From: Dipteris shenzhenensis
Taxonomy: Eukaryota; Polypodiophyta; Polypodiopsida; Gleicheniales
DNA: 64,000 nucleotides
NCBI GenBank assembly: GCA_047967505.1
Contig: CM106539.1
Reading direction: 5' to 3' (one strand)
Positions 12,278 to 22,841 of this stretch are shown piece by piece (the first letter of the stretch is position 1; each line of letters starts with the position of its first letter). Both the position numbers and the translations under genes were made by a program. Below the pieces are notes generated by a model. That model did not search any database. It was not told the DNA's origin and saw only the letters and a program-made list of their open reading frames with translations.

Positions 12278-13570
12278 TTACAGTAAACGCTCGTAGAGGT
12301 TTTTTTTTTCAAAGAGCATGTTCTTGGTGGCAACAACACTATGGTTATGGAATTCTATGAAAGGACAGTGAAGTTTAAGCACACCGTCAACGTGGTTACC
12401 ATGGATTTGTATGGCCACTTGCAAACCATCACGATTCACAACATAACGCTTCAGAGATGGCACACGTAAGATGATTCATGAAATGTCACAAGCGTAACAA
12501 AATGGACAACCTAGGTCTCTGCTCACTCATGGTCCACCACAACTTCCACATTGAAAATCAACGAGTGGACTGTTTAGGCTGATGAATTGCAACACTCCAA
12601 TGACTTGTTCAACTTCTTTGCATGAACCGACTTTAACTGAGTTTTTATACCTTTTTCCCGTAGCCTAGTTGGGACACCTGTCTTGTGAAAGATTCATGTA
12701 GTGTTTCTCAAAGATTGCCCTCTGAGATTGCTGAGACATTGGTAAAATTAAAAACTCCCAGGACGTGTTGAGCGTGCATAAAAGATATGTTCTTGACAAC
12801 ATTCATGAGAATACGCTCATCTGCGAACTCTTGCACTAGCCACGTGAGTGTGTGTCTCCTCTCTACCACAAATCTTAACTGAATTATGGCACTATGAACT
12901 TAGAAAGTTTTTTGTGCAAGAAGAGTCAAGAATATATTTACTAGTCTCCTATGCACTTACCGTGGCACGATCTTCAGCATTTGGCCCATCTGCAATAATG
13001 ATTTGATATGATTATGGCCCATCAAGGTCTACCTTCACAAAACAAATGCTATGGCCTACATTAATGATACAACTGAGGCTTTCATTGTTTCTACTTGGTT
13101 TCCTTCCCATGGTACATATATTCTTATTGGTTTCTCAAGAACAAAAGATATGACACCATCAAATGGTTCACCCTTGATAATTGTTGCCATCGCCTTTGCA
13201 TCAAGTTGCAATGGTACGAAAGAAGTGCCACCCTCTCTAGCAACTCTTGCAACACATCTCTCAATTTCAATACGTATGCATGTGGAACATGGAGGGTGAT
13301 TGTTTCACAACATTGTGCATTTGTCAAGTCAACTCGCATGAAGATAGGGTAAGAGACATATGGAGCTATGAAGGTGCCATATTTTGCTAAAACTTTTCCT
13401 TCGAAAGAAAATCGATATGGCACATACTCCGACAATACATCTATGGGTAGAGCTAGCAAATTATTTGGGTGTGCTAATCCTAACTTTGTTGGGACTATCA
13501 CTCTATCTTGCTCTACTTCATCGTTTGCATCGTCTGTTGTGTCAAATTGATTGTTGCTCTTGTTCATCAT
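12278..13570 (-). pseudogene. RPA70-like gene of element A, degraded
   Basis: The N-terminal exon (13570-13124) contains NLLALPIDVLSEYVPYRFSF and GKVLAKYGTF, the latter matching the plus-strand relic at 2.9 kb. A middle piece near 12,700-12,850 contains LVQEFADERILMNVVKNIS-like sequence. The C-terminal exon (about 12,620-12,278) has CGSCGG, then VSRDLGCPFCYACD (a four-cysteine zinc finger) and VAIQIHGNHVDGVLKLHCPF, matching the last OB fold of RPA70-type proteins. It lies on the 5' side of Rep-helicase A on the same strand, as does the copy in element B. Plant Helitrons are known to carry RPA genes; their product would coat the displaced single strand. Stops interrupt the frame. Confidence 0.6.
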
Positions 13571-15504
13571 ACACGATAAGCATGAGCTTGCTGAAATATT
13601 GATTTAATAATGTCGTAAGTAAACCTTGCTTTGCTTATGTTTTCCCACAAGTAGCTTGCCACAATAACCGATGAAGAAAATAATTCACCGTAAAATCGCT
13701 AATGAAAAAAAACTATTTTAATTTCACATACTCCGTTGTTGTACAAAAAACTTTTGATCCAACTCTAAACATAACATGCTAAACCAAGTCATTATTTGGC
13801 AAACCATTACTTTTTCATGCATGTATCATAAGACAAAAAATATATTTCTTCCTCACATATCTTTGAATACCGTTTCAGCACCTCTGTACATGCAAAAGCA
13901 AATCAACATTTACAAAGGCAGTACCTGTCTACTGGTGTGTAAACCCAAAAAGAAAACATTGACTTAACAAGCTTGTTGTGGTCTATATTTACAAATATCT
14001 ATCTGAACTACAAAAGTATCGCTTGATTTAGTAAATATCATGTGGAAAAATGCTAGTCATAGGCGATCTCGGATTCACTGTCTTCCTCAACAATCGGCCA
14101 TCTCTATCCTGCATCGCATCTTTAAAAGTCAACCTTTCTTGCATCTCTATTTTCGAACTGATCAACAAAGATTGTGCACGCTTGGTCAACAAAATAGTAA
14201 TTGTCGAAAGTAAAGACGATTATAAACGCGAATGTTCACCTTCAGGACAATCTTGTTCAGCTGCTGCGTGGAAAGCAATTTTCAATGCCTTTCTTTGGTC
14301 TTTTTAATGTTGGAATTTTTTAGAAGGCTTCCATCTTTGTTGGCTCCTTTGGTCGAGGTCAATACGAGAGGTATATCAATCCTTCATGATGGATCAGGCA
14401 CTGTCATTTTCAATAGGCAACCTCGAGACACTAAAACATAGACTTTATTTGCAAGAGTGCACTGTGCGTACACTTTCAGTGATGACTGCAGAATATCACT
14501 TAAAAGCTTAGCCGCACAGGAATTTTTGGTTACATTAAATGTGCGCTGTGAGAGGAAGCTAAATATGTTGTAATCCTCCACCTTTCAACAACCAAGAAAA
14601 CAATGAAGGGGTTGACAAAAATTCAAAGGATTCCGAGATCAGCAAAGTCTCTAACATTGTCAAACCCTCGCAGCTCGTACAAACCACACCAAAATCTGAC
14701 TTTACTCCCGTTAACAACTTGTAGGAATACAAGGAAGAACATCATTTCCATGACAAACTGTAGCGCCTTGTCCACTGCAAAGAGAATTCGATACCTCACA
14801 ATGACGACAAATTGTTTACAAAAAGAGCACAAAGCTCACAAAATCAACCATATCACGCTATGTCTTCTGCCCCGACCAGTTTGTAGCGAAGGAAAGAGAA
14901 GGCTGACAAATAGCCTAACGACAAACACACAGACACTATGAACCGAGGGAGAAATAAGAGACCCAAAATTGAAACACTATGCGAGGCTGACCAAAACTCG
15001 AGCTCCGAAATTGCGATCGAAAACCATGAAGGTCATCTTACAAGAACGAATCGGTTTTTGACAAGCGACTACGAAGTAGAAGCACAACCAGTTGGAAATT
15101 TGCGAGTGCAGAGGTGGACCAAAGATTGAATACGAGACGAGAGCACAACTAGTTGGAGATTTGCGACCGCAAAGGTGGACCAAAGATTGAATACAGGATG
15201 AGAAAGTCACAAACCCTACAAACGGTACAAGGCATATAAAGACGACCTTTGAGGTAATGTTAAAACTGGAACACAGGCACAACACCTTTGTTGTTTTTCC
15301 GTGTGCTCCATCTGTACCATGGACAATCTTTCTTTTTCCCTCAGCATTAGATGCTCTTGCTTCGTCAGTGTGGGAGTCTTCCGCAACGTCTACACAGCAA
15401 TCCATCAGGAACACATGAAATGAACCACTTTTACAACAATTCGTTTTAACAAAATGAAGGAGAAAATCACCACAGTAACGAGATGTAGGTGAGGCTCCAC
15501 TATA
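13571..15504. other. No gene recognised
   Basis: Short overlapping frames on both strands (for example 14603-14941 + and 14977-15414 -) have no recognisable domain. The only structure seen is the 61-bp tandem duplication listed separately. Confidence 0.5.
15082..15203. repeat. Tandem duplication, 61-bp period
   Basis: Copies begin at 15082 and 15143 with GCACAACCAGTTGG and GCACAACTAGTTGG, and share GGTGGACCAAAGATTGAATAC. A few substitutions separate them. Confidence 0.8.
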
Positions 15505-15507
15505 CTC

Positions 15508-15625
15508 ATCATCTTATCTTATATCTTATATCTTATCTTATCTTCTTATCTTTCTTATTCTTATTCTTATCTTATCTTATATCTTACTCTTATACTCTTA
15601 TATATTATATATACTATATATTAAG
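15508..15625. repeat. TCTTA-type microsatellite running into TATA-rich DNA
   Basis: About 100 bp of irregular CTTAT/TCTTA repeats followed by TATATTATATATACTATATA and then TTAAGGAGGG. A similar arrangement occurs at about 47,740-47,820. Confidence 0.85.
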
Positions 15626-18600
15626 GAGGGTGGGAGGCACGACAGGCTGCCATGTGGCAGCCGAGAAGAGTGCCACATGTTGTGCTGAGGAGAGTGAGGA
15701 GGGTGAGAAGGGAAGCCACGTGTCGTGCAATTGGAAGGCAGTGGGGAAGCTCTGAGTTTGCCCATTTTGAAATTTGAATATCACGCTCTTTCTTCCTTGC
15801 TTGCCTTGCCGCTCATGACTGCTTCGGTATGCATAGGTGGGAGAGAGAGACGAGAGAGACGATTTCCCTCGCCATTAATCTGCCACAGCCGCCCGCTCCC
15901 CCTTCATTCAATCTGCCATGAAATTATGTAAGCCTGAGAGACCCTCACCCCACAGCGAAGAGATCAACGACGGCCTGCAAGCAAAGAACAAGAACGAAAC
16001 ATAGAAGATGAAGTCTTTGAGCACGTGACATCTCTCCTTAATGATGCGAAGAATTGTAGCATAACGATCTATCCACGTTTCTTTCCAGTTTTACTCTCCA
16101 AGCGACTGGGTTGGGGTACCATGTATTTAGTGTTCTCTTGCTTTTTTGATCCAGAGAAGTTGAGAAGACCTTTCATGATGTCGTGCTACTTTTTTCTTGG
16201 GCACGGTTGTGTAGGGGAATATCTCTGAATCGTCAGGGACTCTAAATTGAAGACTGAGATAAAGAAAAGCACCTCGAGGTTGACAACCACCTTCAATCGA
16301 ATCCATCATACACAACAAAATTGTCACAAAACACACGGAGGTAGCACATTTGTGAGCAAGGATATTGAGAGATCTGAGGATTGGCCATGGAGGGACAAGG
16401 AGGGCATGGTTGAGTCACACAAGTTTACAACGAGCTTTTAGTTGTAGTTGCAGGTGTAGCTCGCAAGATGGTGTGGTGCAAGGAACACTCCAAGATGCTG
16501 GCCAAGGACCCTGATACCCACCACCCCATCTTCTCTGAAATCTACCTCGATATTTCGACACCAATGACCCCCGACTGAAGCATCGGGTTTGCGTTAAGCA
16601 TATACATGGGGTAATCAACGCTCTGCCACACCACCCCGTAATTGTCGTTGTAGAGCACTAGGCTTGCGGGGCTGAGCGTGAGCTCCATGGTTGGACGTTC
16701 ATGTGCAGTACGCGTGTCATGACACTCTTTCTCTTAACCTCTGCATAATTAGGAACACAAATTTTCCCATTCCAAGATAGGAAGCCATTTCAATTGTATT
16801 TTTAAGGGAAATGAGAGTGAAGGGGGGACCGACAATTCATTCTAGGGTAGCTGCAATGGAAGGAGCTGCACGTTCACGTGCAGATGAGTAGCAACCCGCT
16901 AGCCAATATGTGTGCACTTCGAATCATCGTGGGCAGATGATCAGAAAAAACTCTGTGTTTTTCTTTAACTAAAAATCACACAAAGGCAATGAGATGCTGC
17001 TTTTTTTTTGGCTGATTGTTTCCTTTTGATTCCTTTCACGTAGTGATTGATATCGATTCAATAGATTTTGTAGGATGACTAACGATGCCCAGGGGAAAGC
17101 AGTTGGGGATGCTTGCAACGGAATTCAGGGTCGTGAGGCAACAAGGTGTTTGTGAGCCTTCTTAAAAACATATGACAAAGTGATGCATTGTTGCTTCCAA
17201 AATGTTGCGCCCGTTTTGGCCTGATCATTGTGCCATACATCGCCACTCAACATATTTATTCCACTCCATGTTGTTTGCTGCAACTACGCTAACCTCACTT
17301 TAGCTTTGATACATGCACGGGTACCTATTTTTCTTCGTGGATAATATCCTCAATGACAATCCTTTGGAGGGTGAATGAAGATCATGGATATCTCAAGATG
17401 TTGAAAATTGATTACATGATGGCCCATGTGGCTTTTGAGGAACCTACAAGATGCCGAAACAGTTGATGGAAAGGAAACAAAATTCCAACTTCCATACTCC
17501 GAAGGGTTGAAGGCAAAGCCAGTTTTTCGATATCGAGAGGACTGTCTAGATCTCCATTGAACTCCAAGGAAGCTTGGGTGTGGAAGGGGATGTTGGAATA
17601 ATAAGTCGAAGTTGCGTTGAGTCTGCTCCCTAAAATCATAGTCAAATTTAACCTCTCAGTCACACACGACATTGTCACCATCATGCAATATAGTGTTATC
17701 TCCATAATGTATATTCAACCATGGAGTAGCTTGCAGTACAACTCGGTACACAGTCCAACAAGGGGATCAACAGCAGCCAAAGAAGCAGGAGCTGCCATGG
17801 ATGAGTTGAGCCAGATGGGAGAAGGAGAGATGGGTGTGTGTGTGTGTGTGTGATTAAGGGGAGAGCTCAGATCCAGCAAGGCAAGGATCTGGAGCTTTTG
17901 GAGATCTGAAATCTCACCTTCTAGCTGCTAGAGGTTTCGAAAAAAGTGATTGCACTCTAGAGGTCAATAAGCTTTCTTGAAAGCTGGATGAATAGGAGGG
18001 AGCAAGGCGGATCACATAAACTATCAAGGGGTTGCATAGATTTCTGGAAATGAGTTTGTTTCCAATGCAGATTCGTGATCGTTATATAAGAGATTGCAGA
18101 GAAATTTTAAACGTGGATTTGCATAGCTTGCATAAAGATTTCATATGTTGAGATTATTAAGAACTACATAGGGAGAGGAAAGGCAAGCTAGGCAATGGCA
18201 AATTGTATGAGGATGATGATGATGAATGAGGGGGGGGACATGGCAAGAAAGCAACACGGATATTACCAAAAAAGAACCATGGTGGGAGGTGTGATTCCAA
18301 ACACAAGAATTCTACACTGAAGAGCGGTATTGAACAATGAGTTTGACAAGAGTGGTACATCAAGCGAAGCTTCAAGCAATTGAGCCAAACATAGAAGTAT
18401 GCAAGCCTGAGGATAAATGATTGATACCATAGCCAATGAAGCTCGACATGTTCCATGCTCAAAGGTAAGTAGTGCTTGATATTCAACATGTGCTATTGAA
18501 GGTAGATCTCGGATGTAGAAGCTTATAGCAAGCTAGCTTGATGTCAGATGAAAGGGTAATAGAGACTCGAGTTCAATTTCCCATTGGTTGCAATTAATTA

Positions 18601-19914
18601 TTGAGCTTCACGATGGGACTAACTATCTTGGTTGAGGGTATGGTGAGGGAGATTTGAGATTTGGTATTTGCTTCAAACATGTTTGCTCCCGGTAGCCTTG
18701 CCCCTGTAGAACATTGCAATTACTTTGAAGCTCTAGGCTAGCACCTGCTAGAAACTATAGAAAGTCAAGATTTGTAGTGCACTCCATTTGAGGTAATGTT
18801 ATCTCCATAGTTTTGGCCCGCTGGCCCGCGGCTTGCACATTCTATTTGAAGTCATTTACCTTTAGCAAAACTGATCGATCAATTGATCATTGAGGTGCGC
18901 ACATTGGAAAGAATGATGTTAAACAAGTAGATTCTTGAGGTTACCCACAATTTATTTCACTGCACCAAAGTTTGAGTGGTTCTGATTTCAATTTTTCCAA
19001 TAATAGATACCCATGAACAATGTAACTAGGACTATAATAGAGCTTGCCATGGATAATGTTGAAAGGAATCTGATTGATCAAAAGCTTTGTAGCCACACTA
19101 TGGGAAGTAAAATGAGGGTGGCCACGAAGGCGCATCCATGAAGCCCCAAAAAATTAAATGAGATTGTCATTAAGAGAAATACCATAGCTCATAAAGGTAC
19201 TAAGAAGTTAAGCAAGGAAGAGTGACAACGAGACGGGCCTTTTTCTCAAACTCTCTGATGTTGATATCTTGGCAGTCGAAGATATGTGGATGAGCTTCCA
19301 AATGACAAGGAGAAGAAATTTAGGAACAGTTTTCCACAACCACAACAAATGGAGAGGATAGCACTCCCAGAATTGCAAAGGAGCAAATTGGTTGATGATT
19401 GCAATGGTAGGTACATCCTAGCCATAATTACAAAATTTCTCACAAAGCTTCAACATGGCAAGTGAAAAAGGGGTGTTGGTAGTTTATAAAGCGAGAAAAA
19501 GCCATTGTCCTCGAAGACTATTCCTTCGATATGGTAGCCAGCAAATCTATACCTTTGTCTACAAAAGTACAATGTAAACTTCAACCTATTCAAAGTTCAA
19601 TCTATACGTGTTTGATTGCATTGTCAAGCTTACAAAAAAAATTTACCACCTTGAAGTAGAAATTTTAGAGTTCATCACCACTTGCACCATGCATGGATCA
19701 AAACCACAAGAATGACCACTAGATTTCAACAACACACCATGTTTTTTCTAAAATGTCACAATAATCGCAATATATACAAATGAGGCCATGTGGAAGAAAT
19801 TAGCATAACTCATAAAGCCCACAAAGTAGACCACCATGAAGTGTCCAATTACAACAACCAAATGAATAGCATGGAACCTTTGGGTGGATCGCCACTTTGT
19901 TGGTGTCATCATTG

Positions 19915-19954
<40 letters not shown>

Positions 19955-20473
19955 CCATGAGATATCTATATCTATATCTATCTATCTATCTATATATATA
20001 TATAAAACAAAAAATTTCCCTGAGCATCAAGTCCCCATCAAACTTTGTGTTGTTTCTCTATAGATCATCTTGGAAATCTTGCATTGATCTTACCCAAAGC
20101 AGCTTTACAACAATAGTGCTTGCAATTAAAGCTTATATCATATCATCTTGAATCATTACGATGCTTGAGATATATTTTAATCCATACCATGTAGTCAAGA
20201 AATGACAATTGCTTATGAAATATCTCAACACATTCCCCTTGCCCTCTTTGATGGCCTTAACATCAACTGTGTTCCCCAAGTCAAGGAGATAACTAGGGTG
20301 GGGGTCTTTCAATCCTTGCTCTGGGCCATGTCATCCATAGAAAAATATATACTCTTATGTTTTTGATTTTTTACATAATGTTTAAAAATAATTTTTGCTT
20401 TACTTTTGTTTTTGGAGGTGTAGGTATAGGTGTAGGTGTGTGTGTGTACGCGCGCACATGTGTGCATGCGTGG

Positions 20474-20528
<55 letters not shown>

Positions 20529-20630
20529 TGAGAGAGAGAGAGAGAGTGTGTGTGTGAGACTAAGAATGAGAGAGAGAGAGAGAGAGAGAGAGATCAGGGT
20601 GCATTCTAGACCATCTCTTTCTCCTTGATC
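15626..20630. other. No gene recognised; microsatellites
   Basis: About 5 kb without a supported gene. Visible simple repeats are (GT)n at 17,832-17,850, (GT)n at about 19,917-19,951 followed by TATC/TA repeats to about 20,003, and a compound (GT)n-(GA)n tract at 20,411-20,594. Minus-strand frames at 18,157-18,489 and 18,941-19,135 were examined and match nothing I recognise; they may be old retroelement remains. Confidence 0.45.
20411..20594. repeat. Compound GT/GA microsatellite
   Basis: An irregular GTGTAGGT start leads into a long (GT)n of roughly 50 bp, a (GA)n, a short (GT)n and a final (GA)n. It abuts the end of the endonuclease relic of element B (STIDQIW at about 20,640) and lies where the rest of that domain would be expected. 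Confidence 0.9.
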
Positions 20631-21250
20631 TTTATTTTGGTTTGTCCATATCTGGTCAATTGTGGACCTGTATATTGTCATGGGTGTTGTAATTAGTTGT
20701 TCCATGTTGTAGTTTCTCATTACTTCTTGAAGTTCTTTTTTTTTTTGGGATTCTATATTGTAGTCAATGTTAAAGTCTTCTACGACAAATGTTTTTGTTG
20801 CAGATGATATCGTGTCCAATATGTTTTTGATTGTTGTTGTTAACGTTTGTGTTTTTCCTTTTGGTGATTTGTATATGTTTATAATAATGATTTGTTAACT
20901 GTCTACTATTTCGAATTGTGTCTTTAGTGCCTCGCACCCGTCGTCATAAATGCCTTCTTCCTGTAGTAATGTGAGTCAGTTACTATAATATGTGGCCATG
21001 CTGCCTTGTCCTTCTTTCATTGTGATGCTACGAAATCTGGGTAGCTCAATTGTATTATGTGTTTTTTGCAATCATAAGATGAAAGCACTGAGGATGCTTC
21101 TTGATGAAAGCAAATCTAGTTTTGGTGAGTCGATCTTGTTTAGGCTTTGTAGTGTTTTAGCATTGTTTTGTTCTTCTCCGAAGTCGATTTGTTTGCATAT
21201 CCATTGTTTTTCTGTTCTTAGTCTTGAAAGTTCTTGCAACACTTGTTGAT
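20630..21250 (-). pseudogene. AP-type endonuclease domain, element B
   Basis: The best preserved part is the frame around 20,800-20,630, with FVVEDFNIDYN (family GDFN, here EDFN), ELQEVMRNYNMEQLITTPMT and YRSTIDQIW. These match element A residue for residue at the conserved positions. An upstream piece (about 21,120-21,020) reads SRSILSAFILWLQKT, where the family has its dILcLQET segment. The C-terminal SDH segment is missing and a GT/GA microsatellite begins there. Confidence 0.55.
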
Positions 21251-22271
21251 CTACTTTGATGTGTTTTTTTCAAGCTTTGAGAGGAAGAAAAGATTTTTCG
21301 TGTTGCATATTCTTGATAGGGCTGCATACACTAGACCATGTGTTTTGATTCCTGAAGGGTCAAATGCAAGAGATTGCATGGTGATACCTTGTGAACGGTG
21401 TATTGTCCTTCCTTCGGGAACTGTGTTCTTGTGATTGTATTCAAGTGGTTGTTACCTACGTAGAATTCATGTGCAATTTGAAGTATTGGTGTCCATATTT
21501 TTGGTGTGTTGATGGAATATAATCTTCAGTTTTCGTATCGTGTTTTTTGCCCTATTTTTTTGTCATTGAATTCCACCCATGCAACAAAAGGTTTCTTTGT
21601 CATTTCGTACCCTTTGAATATCTTGTCCGCTTCGTTAACAATGCCATCATTGATGTCAAAATTTCCCAAGCATACTTCGATAATCATATCATTTTTAGTT
21701 GCAACTGTTCGTGCAGCCCAGCAGTTTTTCTTGGATCATTTGGTGCTCGCAACGTTCTGTTGCATGTTTAATGGTTGTTGGTGGTTTTCCTTTATTTCTC
21801 ACATTTGCATGTTCACCCCACAACGAAAGTATTGATGCCTACCAAAGAAATCTCATCGATTAAAATTAGTTGGATGTCCTAGTATCGTTCTGCGAGGATT
21901 TGTTGCTTGTCCATAGAAAAGCCGATATACAAATTGGTTAGTAAAGGTAAGTGTAGAGCCACATGCAATGTGCTTCCCCCAATTTTCTTCACTGCCTTTC
22001 CCGTGTACGCTAGAAGAAATACCTTTGGAAGGTCGATGTTTGTTGTGTTTTTATGTGTGTAGTAGCAGGGTAGTAGCGTTGAAGAGCTTTTGCTGCAAGT
22101 GTAGCCACAAACATTTTCCCTACCACTGCATTCTCAAATATAAACAATTGTATTTGCTTAGATGGCTCTGTTCTTTTGGTGAGGAGTATGTCATCAAAAA
22201 CGAATCATTGTTTTGGATTCATCTGTCTAAGAGGAGAATAGTATTTTTCATCAGTCAGTTAGTTTTGTTTG
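21250..22271 (-). pseudogene. PIF1-type helicase, C-terminal two thirds, element B
   Basis: From the N-terminal side: FDDILLTKRTEPSKQ, a damaged Walker A region (FENAVVGKMF, where GxxGxGKT is expected), GGSTLHVALHLPLLTN, then after a degraded middle the late helicase motifs TIHRSQGITMQSLAFDPSG and LVYAALSRICN at about 21,420-21,320. The last two are the conserved motif V/VI region of PIF1-like helicases. Many stops. The 5' end of this piece is cut by the CACTA element at 22,272. Confidence 0.65.
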
Positions 22272-22400
22272 CACTACAAGGCATAGGCCCTTTTTCGACG
22301 AAAATACCAAAGTTTTTTATATTTTTTAAAAAAAATTTACGAGCACAAACGTTGTTATTAATGTCGTTAAAAGCGTCGAAAAAGAACGGTTTTTATAAAG

Positions 22401-22500
22401 CATCGCTATATAACGACGCTGATAAATGTCGCTATATAGCGACACTGATAATCGTCACTATATAGCGACACTGATAAACGTCGCTATATAGCAACGATTA
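22401..22500. repeat. Left subterminal palindrome array of the CACTA element
   Basis: Four diverged copies of CGTCGCTATATAGCGACG in about 100 bp, starting about 130 bp inside the left end. In En/Spm elements, subterminal motifs of this kind are the binding sites for the TnpA protein. That each copy is palindromic suggests binding by a dimer (inference). Confidence 0.8.
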
Positions 22501-22518
22501 ACAAAACTTTAAAAAAAG

Positions 22519-22570
22519 CATTAGTGGGGCTAAACAGGGCCATAGCAAGCCCTGTTTTGCCCCACTAATG
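22519..22570. other. Strong hairpin followed by a T run
   Basis: 22-base arms at 22,519-22,540 and 22,549-22,570 (CATTAGTGGGGC... against ...GCCCCACTAATG) with one mismatch and an 8-base loop, flanked by A7 on the left and T9 on the right. It lies beyond the 3' end of the minus-strand tnpA-type gene and just inside the left palindrome array. It could shape 3' ends of that transcript or be a relic of a small inserted inverted repeat. Confidence 0.7.
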
Positions 22571-22594
22571 TTTTTTTTTGTAATTACAAAAAAA

Positions 22595-22800
22595 AGTTTT
22601 TTATTACAAAATTTCCCTTGCAAAAAGGGTGATACAAAATCGCTCAAATGAAATGATCGAGCAACAAAAGCATATACATGTCGAACATATACAACATTGT
22701 TTGTTACAAAATTACCTTTTCGAAAAGGGTGATATAAAATCACTCAAACGAGCCGATATACAAAATGACATACATGGCGAAGTATATGCAAACTGCTACT
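22595..22800. repeat. Tandem duplication, about 105-bp period
   Basis: Two diverged units share TTACAAAATT, AAAAGGGTGATA(C/T)AAAATC(G/A)CTCAAA(T/C)GA and CATA(C)ATGnCGAA.TATA. The unit ends at a (TAC)n trinucleotide run at about 22,794-22,818. Confidence 0.65.
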
Positions 22801-22841
22801 ACTACTACTACTACTACTCATTCGAATCGTCGTCGTCCTCC

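Larger units (their letters stand above)
6633..13570 (-). mobile_element. Rolling-circle element A (helentron-like), degraded
   Basis: A decayed rolling-circle (Helitron superfamily) element read on the minus strand: RPA-like gene (13570-12278), Rep-helicase (11860-7450), then an AP-type endonuclease (7450-6690). The same order and the same protein phrases recur in element B, which is the main evidence that these pieces form one unit. A QHDHGLL HUH motif, a CTSYITKID tyrosine-motif remnant and an endonuclease after the helicase are features of the helentron branch rather than of canonical plant Helitrons. The terminal structures (5' end, 3' hairpin) were not located, so the limits are those of recognisable coding sequence. 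Confidence 0.65.
20630..22271 (-). mobile_element. Rolling-circle element B, 3' part (left of the CACTA insertion)
   Basis: The 3' portion of a degraded helentron-like element, read on the minus strand: end of the PIF1 helicase (22,271 to about 21,250) followed by the AP-type endonuclease (about 21,250-20,630). Its missing 5' part resumes at 31,252, beyond the CACTA element. Protein phrases on the two sides join in the order seen in uninterrupted element A (NELYYQMFQQ...IIDDILFKK there, DEKYYSPLRQ...FDDILLTK here), which shows that the two parts were once continuous. Confidence 0.65.

Noticed and set aside
18941-19443. Minus-strand frames considered as copia or LINE remnants
   Set aside because: No catalytic or zinc motif could be matched in order; similarity was not convincing.
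20395-20628. Plus-strand frame of alternating Cys-Val and Arg-Glu
   Set aside because: Translation of a GT/GA microsatellite.
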